A DNA stretch of 64,000 nucleotides from contig JALGQZ010000013.1 of NCBI GenBank assembly GCA_023105745.1, positions 10,287,105 through 10,351,104 of the forward strand. Direction: 5' to 3'. Numbering within the stretch: the first letter of the stretch is position 1; every line of letters begins with the position of its first letter. This document shows positions 36,327 through 49,942 of this stretch, one piece after another. A program made the position numbers and the translations under genes. Below the pieces are notes generated by a model. It did no database searches. It was not told the origin of the DNA and saw nothing but the letters and a program-made list of their open reading frames with translations. This DNA comes from Austropuccinia psidii (taxonomy: Eukaryota; Basidiomycota; Pucciniomycetes; Pucciniales; Sphaerophragmiaceae).

Positions 36327-38477
36327 TGTGAGCCTGTGAGGTATGTATAACATACCCATAAGGCCACAAATGATTTTATAAAAAGCTAATTTTGTCTTAA
36401 ACAGACTTTTTAGTTGAAAGTAAAATAGAAATAACAAAAAATAAGTATAACTTTATTTTGGATAAACAAAGTTATAAATATTATGTCATTTTTGGATTCT
36501 ACACCAAAAATAACCTAGGGTACATCCATAAGGTGTTATACCCAAAAACACTTATTTCTTGTGTTATTAGAAGATTTAATAATCTCACAGTACTAATGTA
36601 GCTTTTTTAACATTTTTTTAAATTGTTAAATTTAAGCTTAAATAAGCTTAAATTTAAAGTTGCATAAGGTTAATGCGAACTTACCAAAATTTTAGTCAAA
36701 ATTGAGGTGTGGTGTATATTTACTGAATTGGCTAAGGATCTTCCATACAGAATGTAAATCCTGCGTGACCTCAATTTAAAAGGGTTTAAAGCCATGGTAT
36801 GGCTTTAAATAAATAAAAGGGCAAAATCCACGCAAAAAGGTGGGACAAAGGAAAAAGACCAAATAGAGCTGGGGTACCCAACTTTTTGGATCTTCAATGA
36901 TTCAATTAAGGTTGTCCACCTGTATTGGAGGATTTTCAACCTTATTTAAACTTTAAGATTAGACTTTGATCCAACCTTAAGGTTTAAACTGGTTTTATCC
37001 CAATTTGGACAGGAATCTCAAGCTGCCAAAGGGTAAATCCCAATATGCAAGCTTGAAATCAAGGTGTTAAGAACTGTCAAAGCTTAATAAAGCTTAAAAA
37101 CCTTAAATAAGCTTAAAACTTTAAAGTTACAAGCATCAAAGCCTTATCAAGAGCTAAGGTTTGGTGTGTATTGCTATTTTACGTGGAAAAATAGCAATAC
37201 CTTCAAAAATTCATTAAAAATCCAAATCTTAATGGATTTGCTTGAAAATTTCACACAGCTTAGAACTTAATATTATCTCTATATAAATTAAATTTTAAGT
37301 ATCTTTTATACATAAATTTCCTGGGTAATTAGCCTGGAAGTTTACTCTTTTAATTAAGCTCAAAGAAAATTATAATTTCTTTAAAAATTAATTAAAAATT
37401 GAGTTTAAGAGATTTCTGCTTGCAACTCTATTTTTAAGTTGTTCATGTGATGAACTTTAATATAAATAAGTTTATTTATATTGAAAAACTTAAAATAACT
37501 AGTTGAAATGAGGATTAATGTTACATGGAGCTAAGAATAACACTGGTAACTTTAAATTGGAATTAAAAACAAGTTGCCTTAAGTTAAGAGCTTTGTTTTT
37601 AAGTATTGTTCTTCAGTTTTGACCTGAGCACGCCCTCTATATTCATGATGAATCATGAGAGCTGCTCTGAAGACATAAAAAGAGTCTTTTCATCACTGTT
37701 TTTGTCCATCATTCATCATCAATCCAATGATATTAGATATTCAAACAGGTAGAGTTTTATTATTTATAAAATCTTATTATTAAGGTAATTCTTAAGTCAT
37801 TTTATGCTTTATTAATTGTAAATTAAAGAATTGAAGTCATAGAATTCAGATTATTGTTGTGATCATCAATAATATATTTTATATTATAAAATTTTCATCT
37901 TAAATATCTTTCAAAATCCACAAATTCCTCTTTAAAACTCTTTGATCTTAAATTTTATCATAAAAAGTTGTTTTATCCTTAAATTTATTGATTTTAGACG
38001 TGTTTTCCACTTATAATCATTATTTAATATAATAACTGTTGTTGTTTAACTTGTTGTATTAAATAAATATTATAAGTAAGTTTTTTCTAAAGTTCTATAT
38101 TTTTTTATCTAGTACTAGTTTTTTTATATAGAATTTTATTCTATAAGAATTACTTCTGCACAGTGTGTGTTATAATTCTTTTATAAATAATATTTATATT
38201 ATTTATAAGTGGTTAATATTCATATTTCCACGTGTCATTGTCTCATTAAGAGCTTTACAATTCTTATTGTTATAACTGTCAGTGACTATAACAATAATAG
38301 AATAATTATAATTTATAATAATAATTGAATTTATTTTTTTTATATATAATTATTTTTAATAATTATATTTAAGTTTGTGGTTATAATATTTTATTATATT
38401 ATATATTTCTATTGAGGACAGTCATAGTACTCTTGATTTTGTTACTATTATCAAGAGTTTCATAGACAAACCTTACA
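36327..38477 (+). repeat. F1 3' LTR (2151 bp)
   Basis: It has the same ends as 27588-29761. Scattered substitutions and small indels separate the two, clearly more than between the B2 LTRs. Confidence 0.95.
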
Positions 38478-39613
38478 CAATTCCTATTGTCCTTGTATTA
38501 CCTTTGGAGTATTTTCAATTAAAACCTTTGGTTTATTAATTTCAACAATAAATTTAATGTTATAAATTTCTCTTTTATTCTTTATAACAATCTTTGTTAA
38601 AGATGATAAATTATTATTTATTTCTTGTAAGGATAATAAACTGTTTTTAATTTCTTTAGGAGGTAACGTATCATTTTTAATTTCTGTTAAAGTATTAGAA
38701 AAATATGGAGACAGAGTTATTTCTTTGTGAAAGGAGGTTGTCCCATTCTGTGTTCTTCCTTTTCCTTTAATTTCATCAAGGATCTGGCCATGTTGAAAAC
38801 ATTTTCCATGGCATCATTTTGGATTTTTGGAATCCTGTAACTTGGGGAATATGGTTTTCTCCAGTTCTGTTTCTTGTTCTTCTTCCCTTCTTGTGGAGGT
38901 GGGTTTGCTTGGGCCTTCTTCCTTGGTTGCATCCTTCTTTTTGGAATGGTATTCCTTGATCTTTTTGATTTGAGGTTTGGATGATAGTGGATTCCATCCA
39001 TTGGGATATCTCACTATTTCCTCCTCTTTGAGTAATTTTTTGAGGATGTGCCAGGAGTTCATCACTCCTTGGTGTATTTGTGGCAGCATTTCCCAGTCTT
39101 TGTCCTTGTACACTGTGTAGTACTGCTTGTACTGGCTCATTTAAATGTCTATTTGATCCCTCTGAATGTGATTTGTTCCTATTTGAGTCACTCATACTTA
39201 GTTCTAACTCTAGTTCAGATATTATGGGAATTCCTGGGACTTGCCTTTGGGATAAGGCACTTCCTTGTGTTGATTCTGTTCCACTGGGGATTTTTCCCTT
39301 TCTTTTCCCTTTTGAGGGATCAATTCTACCTCTGAGTCCAGTTCCATCTGATTTTATGGAGTATTGGTCAACCCCTTCTGGAAATTTATAATTTGAGAAA
39401 TAAAAAATAAAAAGATTTAGGACAAGAATTTCTTTTTATGGAAATTTATAAAGGGGGTACTCACCTTCAGAGTCCTAAATAGCGGTCCTGGAAATTCTAA
39501 TTTCTTAGCTTTCTTTTTCTTAATGACAATTGGTGTTGGGGAACTTTGGAAAGTTTCTTCCACCAATCATTCCACAGTGGTTTGGTTGTCCTCTGTTGGA
39601 TTGTCTTCAAACA
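38478..39613 (-). pseudogene. C2 ORF0 and gag coil, N-terminal piece
   Basis: Exon 1 is 39613-39465 (acceptor TGTAG|TGTTTG; donor CTGAAG|GTGAGT). The conserved exon 3 frame is seen as MSQYKQYYTVYKDKDWEML, GVMNSW and GWNPL, then, after a frameshift near 38900, KPYSPSYRIPK, AMENVFNMARSLMKL and a stop at 38717. The overlapping frame from about 39195 is open for 139 codons. The Gag coil below 38716 is AT-rich and degraded, and is cut by F1 at 38477. Confidence 0.65.
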
Positions 39614-40100
39614 CTACAAAAGACAAATAAATATGTGTTGTTTATATAAAAAGTGTTATTTTTGGTAAGATATGGCAATTTTCCACATAAAAATTGGTTT
39701 TAGATCTCAGAGTAAGTTAAATGAATAAAGAAGTGAAGAAAATTGAATAAAAATAACCTTTTTTATTTGGTTGTCATATTTTTTAATATTTTAATATTTT
39801 TATTTTTAAAAGAATAAAATAAAAGATGAAGATGATTCTTTTTATGAAATTAATTTATAATATAAAATTATTTTTAACTTATGAAATATCTTTCTTAATC
39901 ACTAGAGTCACTCAAAGAAAGTTCTTGCAAGTCTAAGCATGTGAAAAACCATGTGTAAGACAGTACAATTGCTATCCAAATGCCTCAATAGCTTTTAAAA
40001 TCAATAAAGAGAAAATCATTATATAATTTTATGATTATAATTATAATTTATGCTTGGATAAGCCCAATTAGAATCTTTTCAAATGTATTTTTAAGTAAAC

Positions 40101-40118
40101 ATCACAGCCAGGCCCCCA
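40101..40118 (-). other. C2 primer-binding site
   Basis: The minus strand reads TGGGGGCCTGGCTGTGAT, two bases from the LTR. Confidence 0.7.
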
Positions 40119-40120
40119 AA

Positions 40121-42070
40121 TGTAAGGTTTGACTATGAAACAATAAGTAAAGATTACTAATATTTTACTTATTGTACTCTGAATGTCCTTATAAATAAAA
40201 TAAATAAGATAAAAATAATTTTCACATTATGGCGTAAAAAGAATCATATTATTCAATAAATACAATAATATAATCTACATTATGAAGGAATAATATAATA
40301 AAAAATATATTAATATTTGATAATTGATATATTTGAAAGCACTTTATTATTGTTACCAAAAATTAATAATTGTGTAAAAAATTGTTTTTTATTAGTAAAA
40401 ACCAAGTAATAAGTATAATATTACCAAAATTAAAGTTGTATATTAATATAAATACTATTTATATTAATTGAAGAAGTCTTAATAGTAATAATAGAGAGAA
40501 TTTATTATAATAAGAGAGAATAACCTAATTTCGACTCTTAATAGAATGTTTTTGGAAGAATTTGAGCCAAATAGTGTAAATACAACTTGTTTGAATTGTA
40601 TTTACAAATAAAAATAAAAGAAATTACAAATTTTCTAAATTTTACATAGAAATGAGATTTTTAAGAGAAATATAACAAAACAAATAAACAATTGAACAAA
40701 TCACGTCAAAAATGATTATTCTAATAAGGATCACCTTTGCTATTTAATAATATAAAATATTTATAAATAAATATTAAAGATTTTACCTTTTGATTTAATT
40801 TTCTTATGGTTTTGATGTGTCTGAGGGGAAAATAGAGTAAAAACAGCTCTATTTATAGTAAATACCTCCCTTCTATAGTCCATTAGGCTTCTAGTAGACG
40901 TGTCCTTATGGTATCCACTGGAAATGATCAGTATTTTTAAGGTTTAGTGGTGATTACCCCATGATCAAACCATCTTATCTCATTATTAGGCCATCATTTA
41001 GAGTTATCACTATAACTTTAAATTTGATGACATTATAGGCTTTGCAGAAGCCTAAAATTCGTGTATTTTGTTGTTATTAATCATAATTTAATATTATTCA
41101 CCAGTTTTAACAATTATATTAATTGTTAAACTTAAAATAAGACTACAGTGAGTGATCATAAATGATCAATTTTAAGCTTAAGCTTTGATCATTAATAGCT
41201 TATAATATATACATGCTACATCTATTCTGAGATTGAAACTGATAGCTTTGCATGTTCCTATTAAGATGCCAAGAGCATTTCATTACATCATCAAAACTTT
41301 ATTCTTGATGATTTCTCTTGTATCTCATCTTTTCTGTTGAAATTCAATATTTTAAGCTTCAAAACTTGATTTAAAGGGGTTATACCTTGAATATTATGAT
41401 ACAAATTAGATCATTCCTCACATATGAACTATTAGAATTTGATTATCCCTTTTTTTTAAGTCTGGACCACTTTCACAACAAAGTAGTCAACAGCTCTAGT
41501 AATTTTGTTCAATAAACCCTTACAAGCTATAACCTTTTTATAGCTTGTCAAATAATCTTCATATATGTATTATTACAGTAATTAAGTGGTGACTTTGTCT
41601 TTGGCTTAACTCTCTATCATGTATATCTCAAGAGATATTAGCTAAAAGCCATGAATAGATGCATTGACCAAAAAAGTGCATATATTCAGCTTAATTCCTT
41701 AAGTATTGACTTTAGAGAATAGTCATGAAATTCTTTATGTGTAGTTTTTCATAGGGAGTCCAATGGAACAATTTATTTCACATGTTTCTTCATTTGTTTC
41801 CGATTTCAATAAGATTCTATGTCTTTCTTAGGGTATTATTACTCATTATTCAGTAATTATTGACTTTACAGATATGCCATAAAAATTATATACGTGTATT
41901 TTACCATGAGGAATCTAATGGTGTAATCTGTTCTACATTTTTGCTCATTAGATTCTAAGTGAGTTCATAGTTTATACCTATTTATGGCATTTTCACTAGT
42001 TTTAAGATAATTATTATAAAGTTTTTCTTGTGACCTTTTTGGATATGTGGTCATATCTCAAAGGCTCACA
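40121..42070 (-). repeat. C2 5' LTR (1950 bp)
   Basis: The plus strand runs TGTAAGGTTTGACTATG to CAAAGGCTCACA. It is clearly homologous to the C1 LTRs but much more diverged, in line with C2 being an older host of two further insertions. Confidence 0.9.
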
Positions 42071-42848
42071 CCTTCAAAGGTCCAGAAGGTGAATTCAATT
42101 CATTCCATAGTCCATTTTTCTTAAAATAGACATGAAATGACTCCTACTAGAAGTGGAAGCAACTACTCCATCCAATCAAATGGATCTGGACCAGGACATT
42201 CAAGTAATAAATCCAAAAGACAAGAATTTCAGCATAGAGGAGAGGCACAAATGTAGGATTCCAGAACTTCCACCACTTCCCAAAGGTTAGAAAGCACCTT
42301 TCAAACTCTTATTGAGAGTCCAAAAGCTGACATAGCTGCTATTCCTTTTGTCAGACCTGAATCATTTCCAGAAGGAAGCAATAGAAATATACCAGTCTCA
42401 GTACAAGAACTGGTTTATTGTGGCAAAGCAGCAGGAGTGGGAAATTCTGCCAAGTCTTTAGATAGGCACAATGAACTCTTATCTTCAAGTGAAGAAGCCC
42501 ATGGGCCCAGAAAAGACAGAAGAACTTCTGAGGGGTTGGACCCCCATGTCTTGCAAGGGACAAGTCCAACAGATAAAACCTTGGTTGAAAACCCAAAGCA
42601 TGTTGTCAGAGGACCAGAAGAAGAAGTTGGCCCAAGGAAAGTACAAAATCCCAGTGGAAGCTCCACAAGCCTCCACAAGAAAAGATACGCCTCAACAAGT
42701 TCAAAACAAGGACAAGAAAACCCCAAAGAGAAATCTTAAGGGCAAGAAAAAGGAAAAGAGAGAGGCAAAATTCAAGTGTAACAAGCCTTACCCACAGAAT
42801 TACAGAATTCCCAAGAAGGAGATGACAGCCATAGATAATGTGTTCAGT
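42071..42848 (+). pseudogene. F2: ORF0 fragment of a second family F element
   Basis: The plus strand matches F1 from the end of ORF0 exon 1 (donor CAGAAG|GTGAATTC near 42088). It continues through the ATGACTCCTACTAG acceptor, then exon 3: TGPMNSYL-type motif MNSYLQVKKPMGPEKTEEL, GWTPM, a Lys-rich linker and KPYPQNYRIPKKEMTAIDNVF. In this copy the exon 3 frame runs unbroken through the linker where F1 is frameshifted. Sequence identity to F1 stops abruptly near 42848, where a truncated C-type LTR begins. The 5' LTR is left of the window, beyond C2. Confidence 0.75.
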
Positions 42849-43384
42849 TCTTAATTTCTTGTAAAAATCTCTAAATCCTTATAAGAATAGTAAAATCTGT
42901 AATTCTCTCTCTTTTTTTATTGTGAATACAAGTCAAATATGCTTTATATACATTCTTGGGCATAAATTCAATCAAAATTGTTATATTAAGCTCTAAAAGT
43001 AGGTTATTTTCTCTCTATTGTTATTACTAATAATTTTTTAATTAATATAAAAAGTGTTTTTATTAATATATACCTTTAATATTAGTACTATTATTGTTAT
43101 GTATTTACATTTATTATTAAGTAAGAATTACTTAAGCCTCTATCATTTGTTTGTAAAAATAATGAATTTTCATCAATATATTGATTATTGAATATAAATA
43201 GATTTATTTTATTATACAATTTAGTTTTTTTCAAATTATGTAAATATTTTTACACCATAATTATAACAATACTTTATTGTTATGATGATTTTTACTCTTA
43301 TTGTTCATAGAATTTAGGATATTCATAGAAAAATAAGTAATATATTGGTAATTTTCAATTATTGTTTCATATTCAAACCTTAGG
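42849..43384 (+). repeat. C3 5' LTR, 5'-truncated
   Basis: It matches the end of the C3 3' LTR (about 51126-51631). The last bases read CCTTAGG where CCTTACA is expected. It joins F2 at 42848 without an LTR start, so the left part was deleted or lost on insertion. Confidence 0.75.
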
Positions 43385-43387
43385 TTT

Positions 43388-43405
43388 TGGGGGCCTGTCT
43401 GTGAT
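43388..43405 (+). other. C3 primer-binding site
   Basis: TGGGGGCCTGTCTGTGAT follows the truncated LTR. The core is conserved and the 3' half drifted. Confidence 0.6.
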
Positions 43406-43852
43406 ATCTACTTGAACAACCTTATCAAAAGATTCAAATTGTGTTCATACAATAATAAATTTTATTTATAATATTAAAAGTATATAATAATTCTATATCT
43501 ATTGATTTTAAAACCTATTGAAGCATTTAGAAAGTAATTTTACTGTCTTGAATGTGGTTTTTCACATGCTTACACTTTCAACACCTTTCTTTGAGTTACT
43601 CTAGTAATAAAAAGGGTATTTATAAATGGAAAATATAAATTTATATTATACTTTAACTGAAGAGTCATCTTATTTTTTATTATTCATAAATTCAAAAAAT
43701 GAATCAAAATCAAAATCAAAATCAAATAGAAAACTCCTTTTTCCTTTTTTCCTTTTTTCCCTTGTATAAAAGGATATAAAACCAATTTTTATGGTAAATT
43801 GCCAGATCTTTATAAAAAAGACTTATATTCATTTATTTTTTTTACTTTTTGA

Positions 43853-44752
43853 AGATATGGAAATAGAGGATACCCCAACAACTGTTGAAAGATTTTTGGA
43901 AGAAATTCTTCAAAGTTCTCCAACACCAGTAATCAATAAGGAAAGAAAACCCAAGAAATTGGCTGTTCCAAAACCTGCCATTCAGGACTCCAAAGGTGAA
44001 CACCTCTCTTAAATTGCCATCAAAGGAATTTTTTCCTAAATTAATTTTATTATCTGTTTCTTTCTCAAAATGACCACTGAAATATGTTCCCACTACTCCA
44101 TCCAATCAGATGGAGGTGGACTCAGAAGTAGAAATGATCCCACAAAAGGTAAAAATCCCCAGTGGAACAGAATCCATACAAGGAACTCTCAAATCCCAAA
44201 GAAAAGTCCCTGAAATTCCCATTATTTCCGAACCTGAATTAGAATTAAGTATTAGTCATTAAAACAGACTCAAATCATATTTGGAGTTCTAATATAGACA
44301 TATAAATGTGCCGGTAAAAGCAGTATTATACAGTATACAAAGACAAAGACTGGGAAATCCTGCCACAAATATGCCACAGAGTAATTAATTCCTGGTAAAT
44401 ACTGAAGAAATTCCTGAAAGACAAGGGAATAGTGAGAGACTCCAATGAATTTAATCCACTATAATTTTAACCTCAAATCAAAAATATAAAGGAATGGTAG
44501 AACAAAAAGAGGGAGGCAAGCAAGGAAGAAGCCCTAGTAACGTCTACCTGAAAGCCCCAAGTCAACCAGCCTCCCCAAGAAGGGAAAAGAGAAAGAAAAA
44601 GAACCAGAAGAAACCATATTCCCTCAACTACAGGATCCCAAGATTCCAAAAAGATGCCAAGGACAATGTCTTCAACATGGCCAGAACCTTGATGTAATTC
44701 AAGGAAAAAGAGGAGAAAATATTGATAGAACCATCTCTCCAAAAGAAATAAC
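43853..44752 (+). pseudogene. C3 ORF0 remnant
   Basis: Exon 1 is readable (VERFLEEILQSSPTPVI) and keeps a donor at CCAAAG|GTGAAC. The start-side acceptor has mutated to CTTTTTGAAG. Exon 3 is broken by stops but ends in KPYSLNYRIP and VFNMARTLM, with the terminal AAAAGAAATAA near 44741. Confidence 0.6.
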
Positions 44753-47700
44753 TTTGGCTCCTGATGTTGTGAATGCTTTACTATAAATTAAATTTGGTAT
44801 CTTTCTTTTAAAAGACATTGAATAAATTCTATTATCACTCAAAGAAAGAAACCACAGTACATTTTCTTTGACCCAAATTGTTGTACAAACTAAAAAAAAG
44901 ATGATATTAAATTTATGGTATAAAATAATAAACCAAAAAATTTATTTAAAGATAGTGAAAAAAAAATTTAAAGATGTCAATAGTTGTATAAGTACATATA
45001 CAATATCAAAGAAAAAACTTTCACAATTAATTATGACCAAATTGTTCACAACATAACAGAAAAGCTGAACAAATTATTAATTTCTGTTGAATTATTTGAA
45101 GAAAGAATTTCATCACAACAAAAGCTACTTCTGGACCATGTAGAACAAAGTAATGAATCAAGAATGAAGCTTAAAGATGACATTAAAAGCTAAAGAAGAC
45201 TTATTACTGAGAAAATGGACAAAATAAATGAGACTAACCTGAATATGCCAGAATTATTAGCCCCATTTTTCCATGTAAGTCCTGTCAAGCCAAAAGGTCA
45301 AATAATAAATTCCTTCATAAAATACTTAATTAATCAAGAAAACAACCAAGGATTAATGAAGGAGGCACATCCAATTGAAGAATGTCCAACATCTACAGGT
45401 GAAGGAGAATATGCCCACATGTCATTCATTAAAACAATTGCCATGTTGAAATGATATTATGCCATACCAGATATATCAATAACTGAAATATTACATTAAT
45501 TATTTTAAAATTCTGCAAAAAGATAGTGTTATGTCATTAGACATGAAAATGGCAAAAATACCTGGTATTGGTGGGTAAATGAGATAATCACCAAGTTGGA
45601 GAGGTATTCCTGGATATATAAGATAGCAAAGTCATTTGAAAACTCATTCTTTGACCCAGAGAAGAACAAAATTTCAACTTGGTTCCTAAAACAAGCTTAA
45701 ATATTGAACTCAATACATCAAGAAATTTCACAAAAAATGGCGTATATGAAAAGACTCAAAATGTGTTTAGGAGAACTTGAACATTCCATGAGAAGCAGGT
45801 TCATAGAACCATTCTCCATAGAAAATCACATTAATGCACTGTAAGACATTGTAAAAAGAACCAAAATTGGCAGAACATGGAAAACCCTGGACATGGAAAG
45901 CCCAAGAAAGCCTTTTGTTGAGAAAGAAAAAGTAAAAGAGCCTTTCAAACCCAATACCACTGATGAGTAAATAAAATTAAAAAATATAGTGGCAGTGGAC
46001 ACTTAGCCAATAAGTTTCTTAAAAGGCAAAAATCAACTAAATAGTGGAAACAGAAGACCACAATGACAAAGAAAAAGGTTGTGATTCTGAAAAAGATACT
46101 GAGGAATCTGAGACCTCTGAAAGTGATTAAATAAACATAATTAATGCTCAAAGTAATAATATGGATTTGATATATGAAGTGATAGAGGTAGACCCAAATT
46201 TGCCACAAATTGGAACATCTGATACATGCCTCACAATTATGAAAGATTCCAAAATTCTGATAGCCAAACCTGAAAAATGAATGTGCTATAAAGCTGGGAA
46301 ATTGAGTATAAGTATTGTTATGTTAAACAATCAAGAGGAAAAGATAAATCTTGACACAGAAGGACACTACACATGTATTGAATAAACTATTTACAAACAC
46401 TTTTACTACATCGGGGTTATAAGCATATACCAATACAAGGGGCTAAATTTAGTAGTGCCAGTGAAAGAATCAAGCTCTTTGGAATAATTGATTTAAATTT
46501 AATTTTCCCACATCCATCTCTTTTTATATAAATTAAGGTGCAGTTTTTAGTAATGTAGAATTGTACCAGTAACCATTTCATACGTGGAAATGATCAATTA
46601 TTAGTTTATGTTATAGATATCTCAAGCCAAAAAGATAGGTATTTTGCCATAGCGGACAATAAGAGACAAAAGTTTGGCTTCTTTAATAATGAGAATCAAA
46701 TTACTGTTACAAAAAAGGAAGAGAAAAGCCCAGAAAAAGACTTATTCATAATCAAACAGCTAAAAGATGCATAATTGAATCACAAAGTAACAAAAAATGA
46801 TAGAAAAATTAATTGATCTCTTATACATATATAAAAATTCCTTTGAAACAGACAACAAACCACTAGTTTCCATTATTTTATATGAGGTAGATATTATTCT
46901 AAGAGTAGGTAAATATTATCCACCCCTTTTAAGAAGACCAGGTTACACAGCCATTCAAAGAATTAAAGAAGCTCTAGAGGTACACATTAAATAATTAATG
47001 GACTTAGGGGTTTTGAAGAAAATAGGACATAATAAATAGGTAGAAGTTAATAAGCCTGTTATTTTAACTTAATAAAATGGTAAATCAATGATGGTGGGGG
47101 ATTTTAGAGCTTTAACTACCCATACCATCCCTAAAAAATATCCAATGCCTATAATTCATTAAATATTAACACAATTGTTACTGGATAAGCTCATTACAGC
47201 CATTTATTTTTTGAAAGGTTTTGATAAAAATGTCTGAGAAGATAATTCCAGAAAAATACAAAGAAAAACAGTCCACTGTAACATATATTTATACCTAAGA
47301 ATGCCTTTTGGTATCAAAAATGCCTCTTCCTATTATCAAAGAATGATGAATGCAATATTCCCTGCAGAAATATCAGAAAGCTGGATAATCAGCTACATTG
47401 ATGATATCATATTTTTATTTGAAACTTGGGAAAACACCTGAAAATACTTGGAAGAGTCTTACAAACAACAGTACAACCAAATATGAAAATTGTTTTCAAA
47501 AAATGTTATTTTGAATATAGTTGACCCAAATCACTGGGAAATTTTTCATCTGGACTAAGTTTTGGAATAGATGAAAACAACTTAGCAGAAGTACTATTAA
47601 AACCAATTCCCCAAGCCAAAAAATAAATGGGATTGTTCTTAGGATTTTCTGAATATTACAGGAAAAATAGAAAAACACTTTGCAAAACTTTAAAAATCTC

Positions 47701-49821
47701 TGTATAAACTTTGTGATCAAAAAACAGTATATGAAATCACTGAAGAAAGCATCAAAGCATATGAGGAACTGAAAAATTACTCACAAATGCCCCTTTTCTC
47801 TTAATTTCAGATTGGAAATTCCCTTTCAAACTATACATTCATTTGTTTGGAGAGGTATTAGGTTCTGACCTACACCAAACAAAAATTATTAATGAGAAAC
47901 TCATTCAGAGGCCAATTTGCTTTATTTCTGGATAAATTAAGCCAACAGAAGCCAGGTATGGAGAAAGTGAAATTAATTCATTTGCTTATTGTAGTCTTTG
48001 AAGAAATTACACTACTACTTATATGAAACAGTCTTTAATTTCATTAAAGAATGTAATGCCATAAACTCATTCCAAAATATGAAGACACCAAATATACAAA
48101 TGCTGAGATGGCAAATTTCTATCCAAGAGCATAGATGAAATATGACCATAGTCCACAAGCCTTAAAATATTCATAAAAATGCAGATGTTCTCAGCAGATG
48201 GTCTCTAGCAAAAACAGCTGAAAACCCAACAAGGGTACCACAGCAAGAACATTATATAGAAGGAATATTTGTCACAGAAATGGGCACATGATTTTTCAAC
48301 TAATTCAAAGGAAGCTATAATATGGACATGAATTGACATAGTTTATTCCAACTCTTGATGAAAGACTGTATAGACCCATCATTAACTTACAAATAAGATG
48401 AAGTATGAAAAAGGGCTGATGATGAAGAGAGATTCCACCTCCTTGAAAGAATTCTATATCATAGAACCAAAAATTCATGTGTTATGACCCTAAAAGATAT
48501 AATTTTAATAAACACTCTACCAAATGAATGCCATGATGATGTTGCTTCTGGAACTCTCTGAGAAGTTAGGACATTTGAAAGGTCAAAACCTCCTCTTGGT
48601 GGCCAAATTGGATAAACGATTTTGCAGAATATTTCCAAACTTATGACAGATGCCAAAAAAATAGAGCCACTGGTAAGAAATTTGGAATGATGATCCAAAT
48701 CCAGGAACCAAAATCCTCATGGTAAATAGCTCATATAGATGGGATAATAGCTCTACCACCAGAAGGAGATAGAAGTTTGAAAGAATTCCTAGTTTTAGTT
48801 GATAGGTAAAGAAAAATTCAAATCTTCTTACCATTTCATGAGGATGACATAGATATGGACATAACCATAATGATATGGAATAGAGTTATCAGCCATACAT
48901 TTTTATTGCAGAATATCATAAGTGATACAGGTCCTAAATTCACTTCATCTTTATTGAAAAATTTCCATTACTTGTTTAGAACAAAATCATCATTCTCAAC
49001 AGCCAGTGACCCTCAGACTGATGAACTGGAATAAATCATTATATGAAATCTAGAAAAATGATCAGATGATTTTGTGCTTACTGAATAGAATTCAAAGATT
49101 CTGATGGTTTTACCCATTATTGGTGCACTCTAGTACCATCTCTTGAGCTGGAATATAAAATATTGATTCATACATAACCTGGTAAAACACCCGAAATGTT
49201 CAAAAACTGTTTTAACCCAAGACTACCCCATGACTCCCTTGAAAAACTACTTAGCAGATATAAATCCAAAAGCAAGAATCTTTAAAATAATTCTTGATAA
49301 AGAAAGACATCATGCAGATACATTTATGCAGGATGGCTTTAATTATGCAAAATGAAGATGTCACAAAAGTCACAAACTAACCTACTTTAAGAGAGGAGAC
49401 TTAGTCCTATTTTCAGGATTAAATTTCAATAAAATTAAAGGAACAAAGAAATTGGAAGATCACTTTGAAGGGGATTCTATGATCAAAGCCCTACATGTCC
49501 CTAATTCTGTACAGCTAAGATTGACAGTTGAATTAATGAACTAACACCCAACATTTCCTGTAAGTCTAATAAAGCCTTACAGCTCATGTTGACAGAGCTC
49601 ATTCCCCTAATAAATATACCACCACTTAAAATTCCCCCTCTAGAATAGGGTGAAGAAAAGTGAATTGTGAAATTCCTCAAAGAAAGGAGGTCAACAAAGA
49701 GTGGGAATACCTTTTGAGGTACAGAACCCAGCTCAATAATATTAATGTCTACATGAGAAAGATATAACTAATTCTGAATTTTTTTAAGAAGGTTCAGACA
49801 TGAAAGAAGAGGCAAAGAATA
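44753..49821 (+). pseudogene. C3 Gag-Pol remnant, many stops and indels
   Basis: By comparison with C1 all parts can be followed: Gag coil (44984-45193), core (from about 45350, with [13 protein letters not shown]), protease region (about 46310-46700), RT (SYIDDIIF near 47393), RNase H (near 47830), integrase finger (48530-48660), integrase core (48735-49060, with the [15 protein letters not shown] block lost) and chromodomain end (49700-49821). Stops occur every few dozen codons. In-frame TAA and TAG at former Lys, Gln, Glu and Trp codons dominate. It cannot be expressed. Confidence 0.88.
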
Positions 49822-49942
49822 AGAAAATTAACCATTATTGAGCTTCAACACTAAAAGTGTCTATTAAAGAGATGGGGAAGTAGATGATACATTAATTAAA
49901 TATATCGCATTGTGATAGCATATTTTTTTTGGAGGTAGGGAA

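Larger units (their letters stand above)
27588..38477 (+). mobile_element. F1: family F Gypsy element, full length, inactive
   Basis: The plus-strand LTRs are 27588-29761 and 36327-38477, with primer site 29764, ORF0, gag-pol and purine tract 36313-36326. The duplication is CAATT. The copy carries two nonsense codons, a frameshift in pol, a frameshift in ORF0 and a 13-codon deletion near the end of RNase H. Confidence 0.95.
26680..42070 (-). mobile_element. C2: family C element, host of D1 and F1
   Basis: The minus-strand 5' LTR is 40121-42070, the primer site 40101-40118, ORF0 and gag coil 39613-38478, then F1 (27588-38477, CAATT duplication at 27583-27587 and 38478-38482), then gag core 27587-26680 cut by the end of D1. 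Its 3' half is left of the window. Its right end abuts F2, in which it is inserted. Confidence 0.88.
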
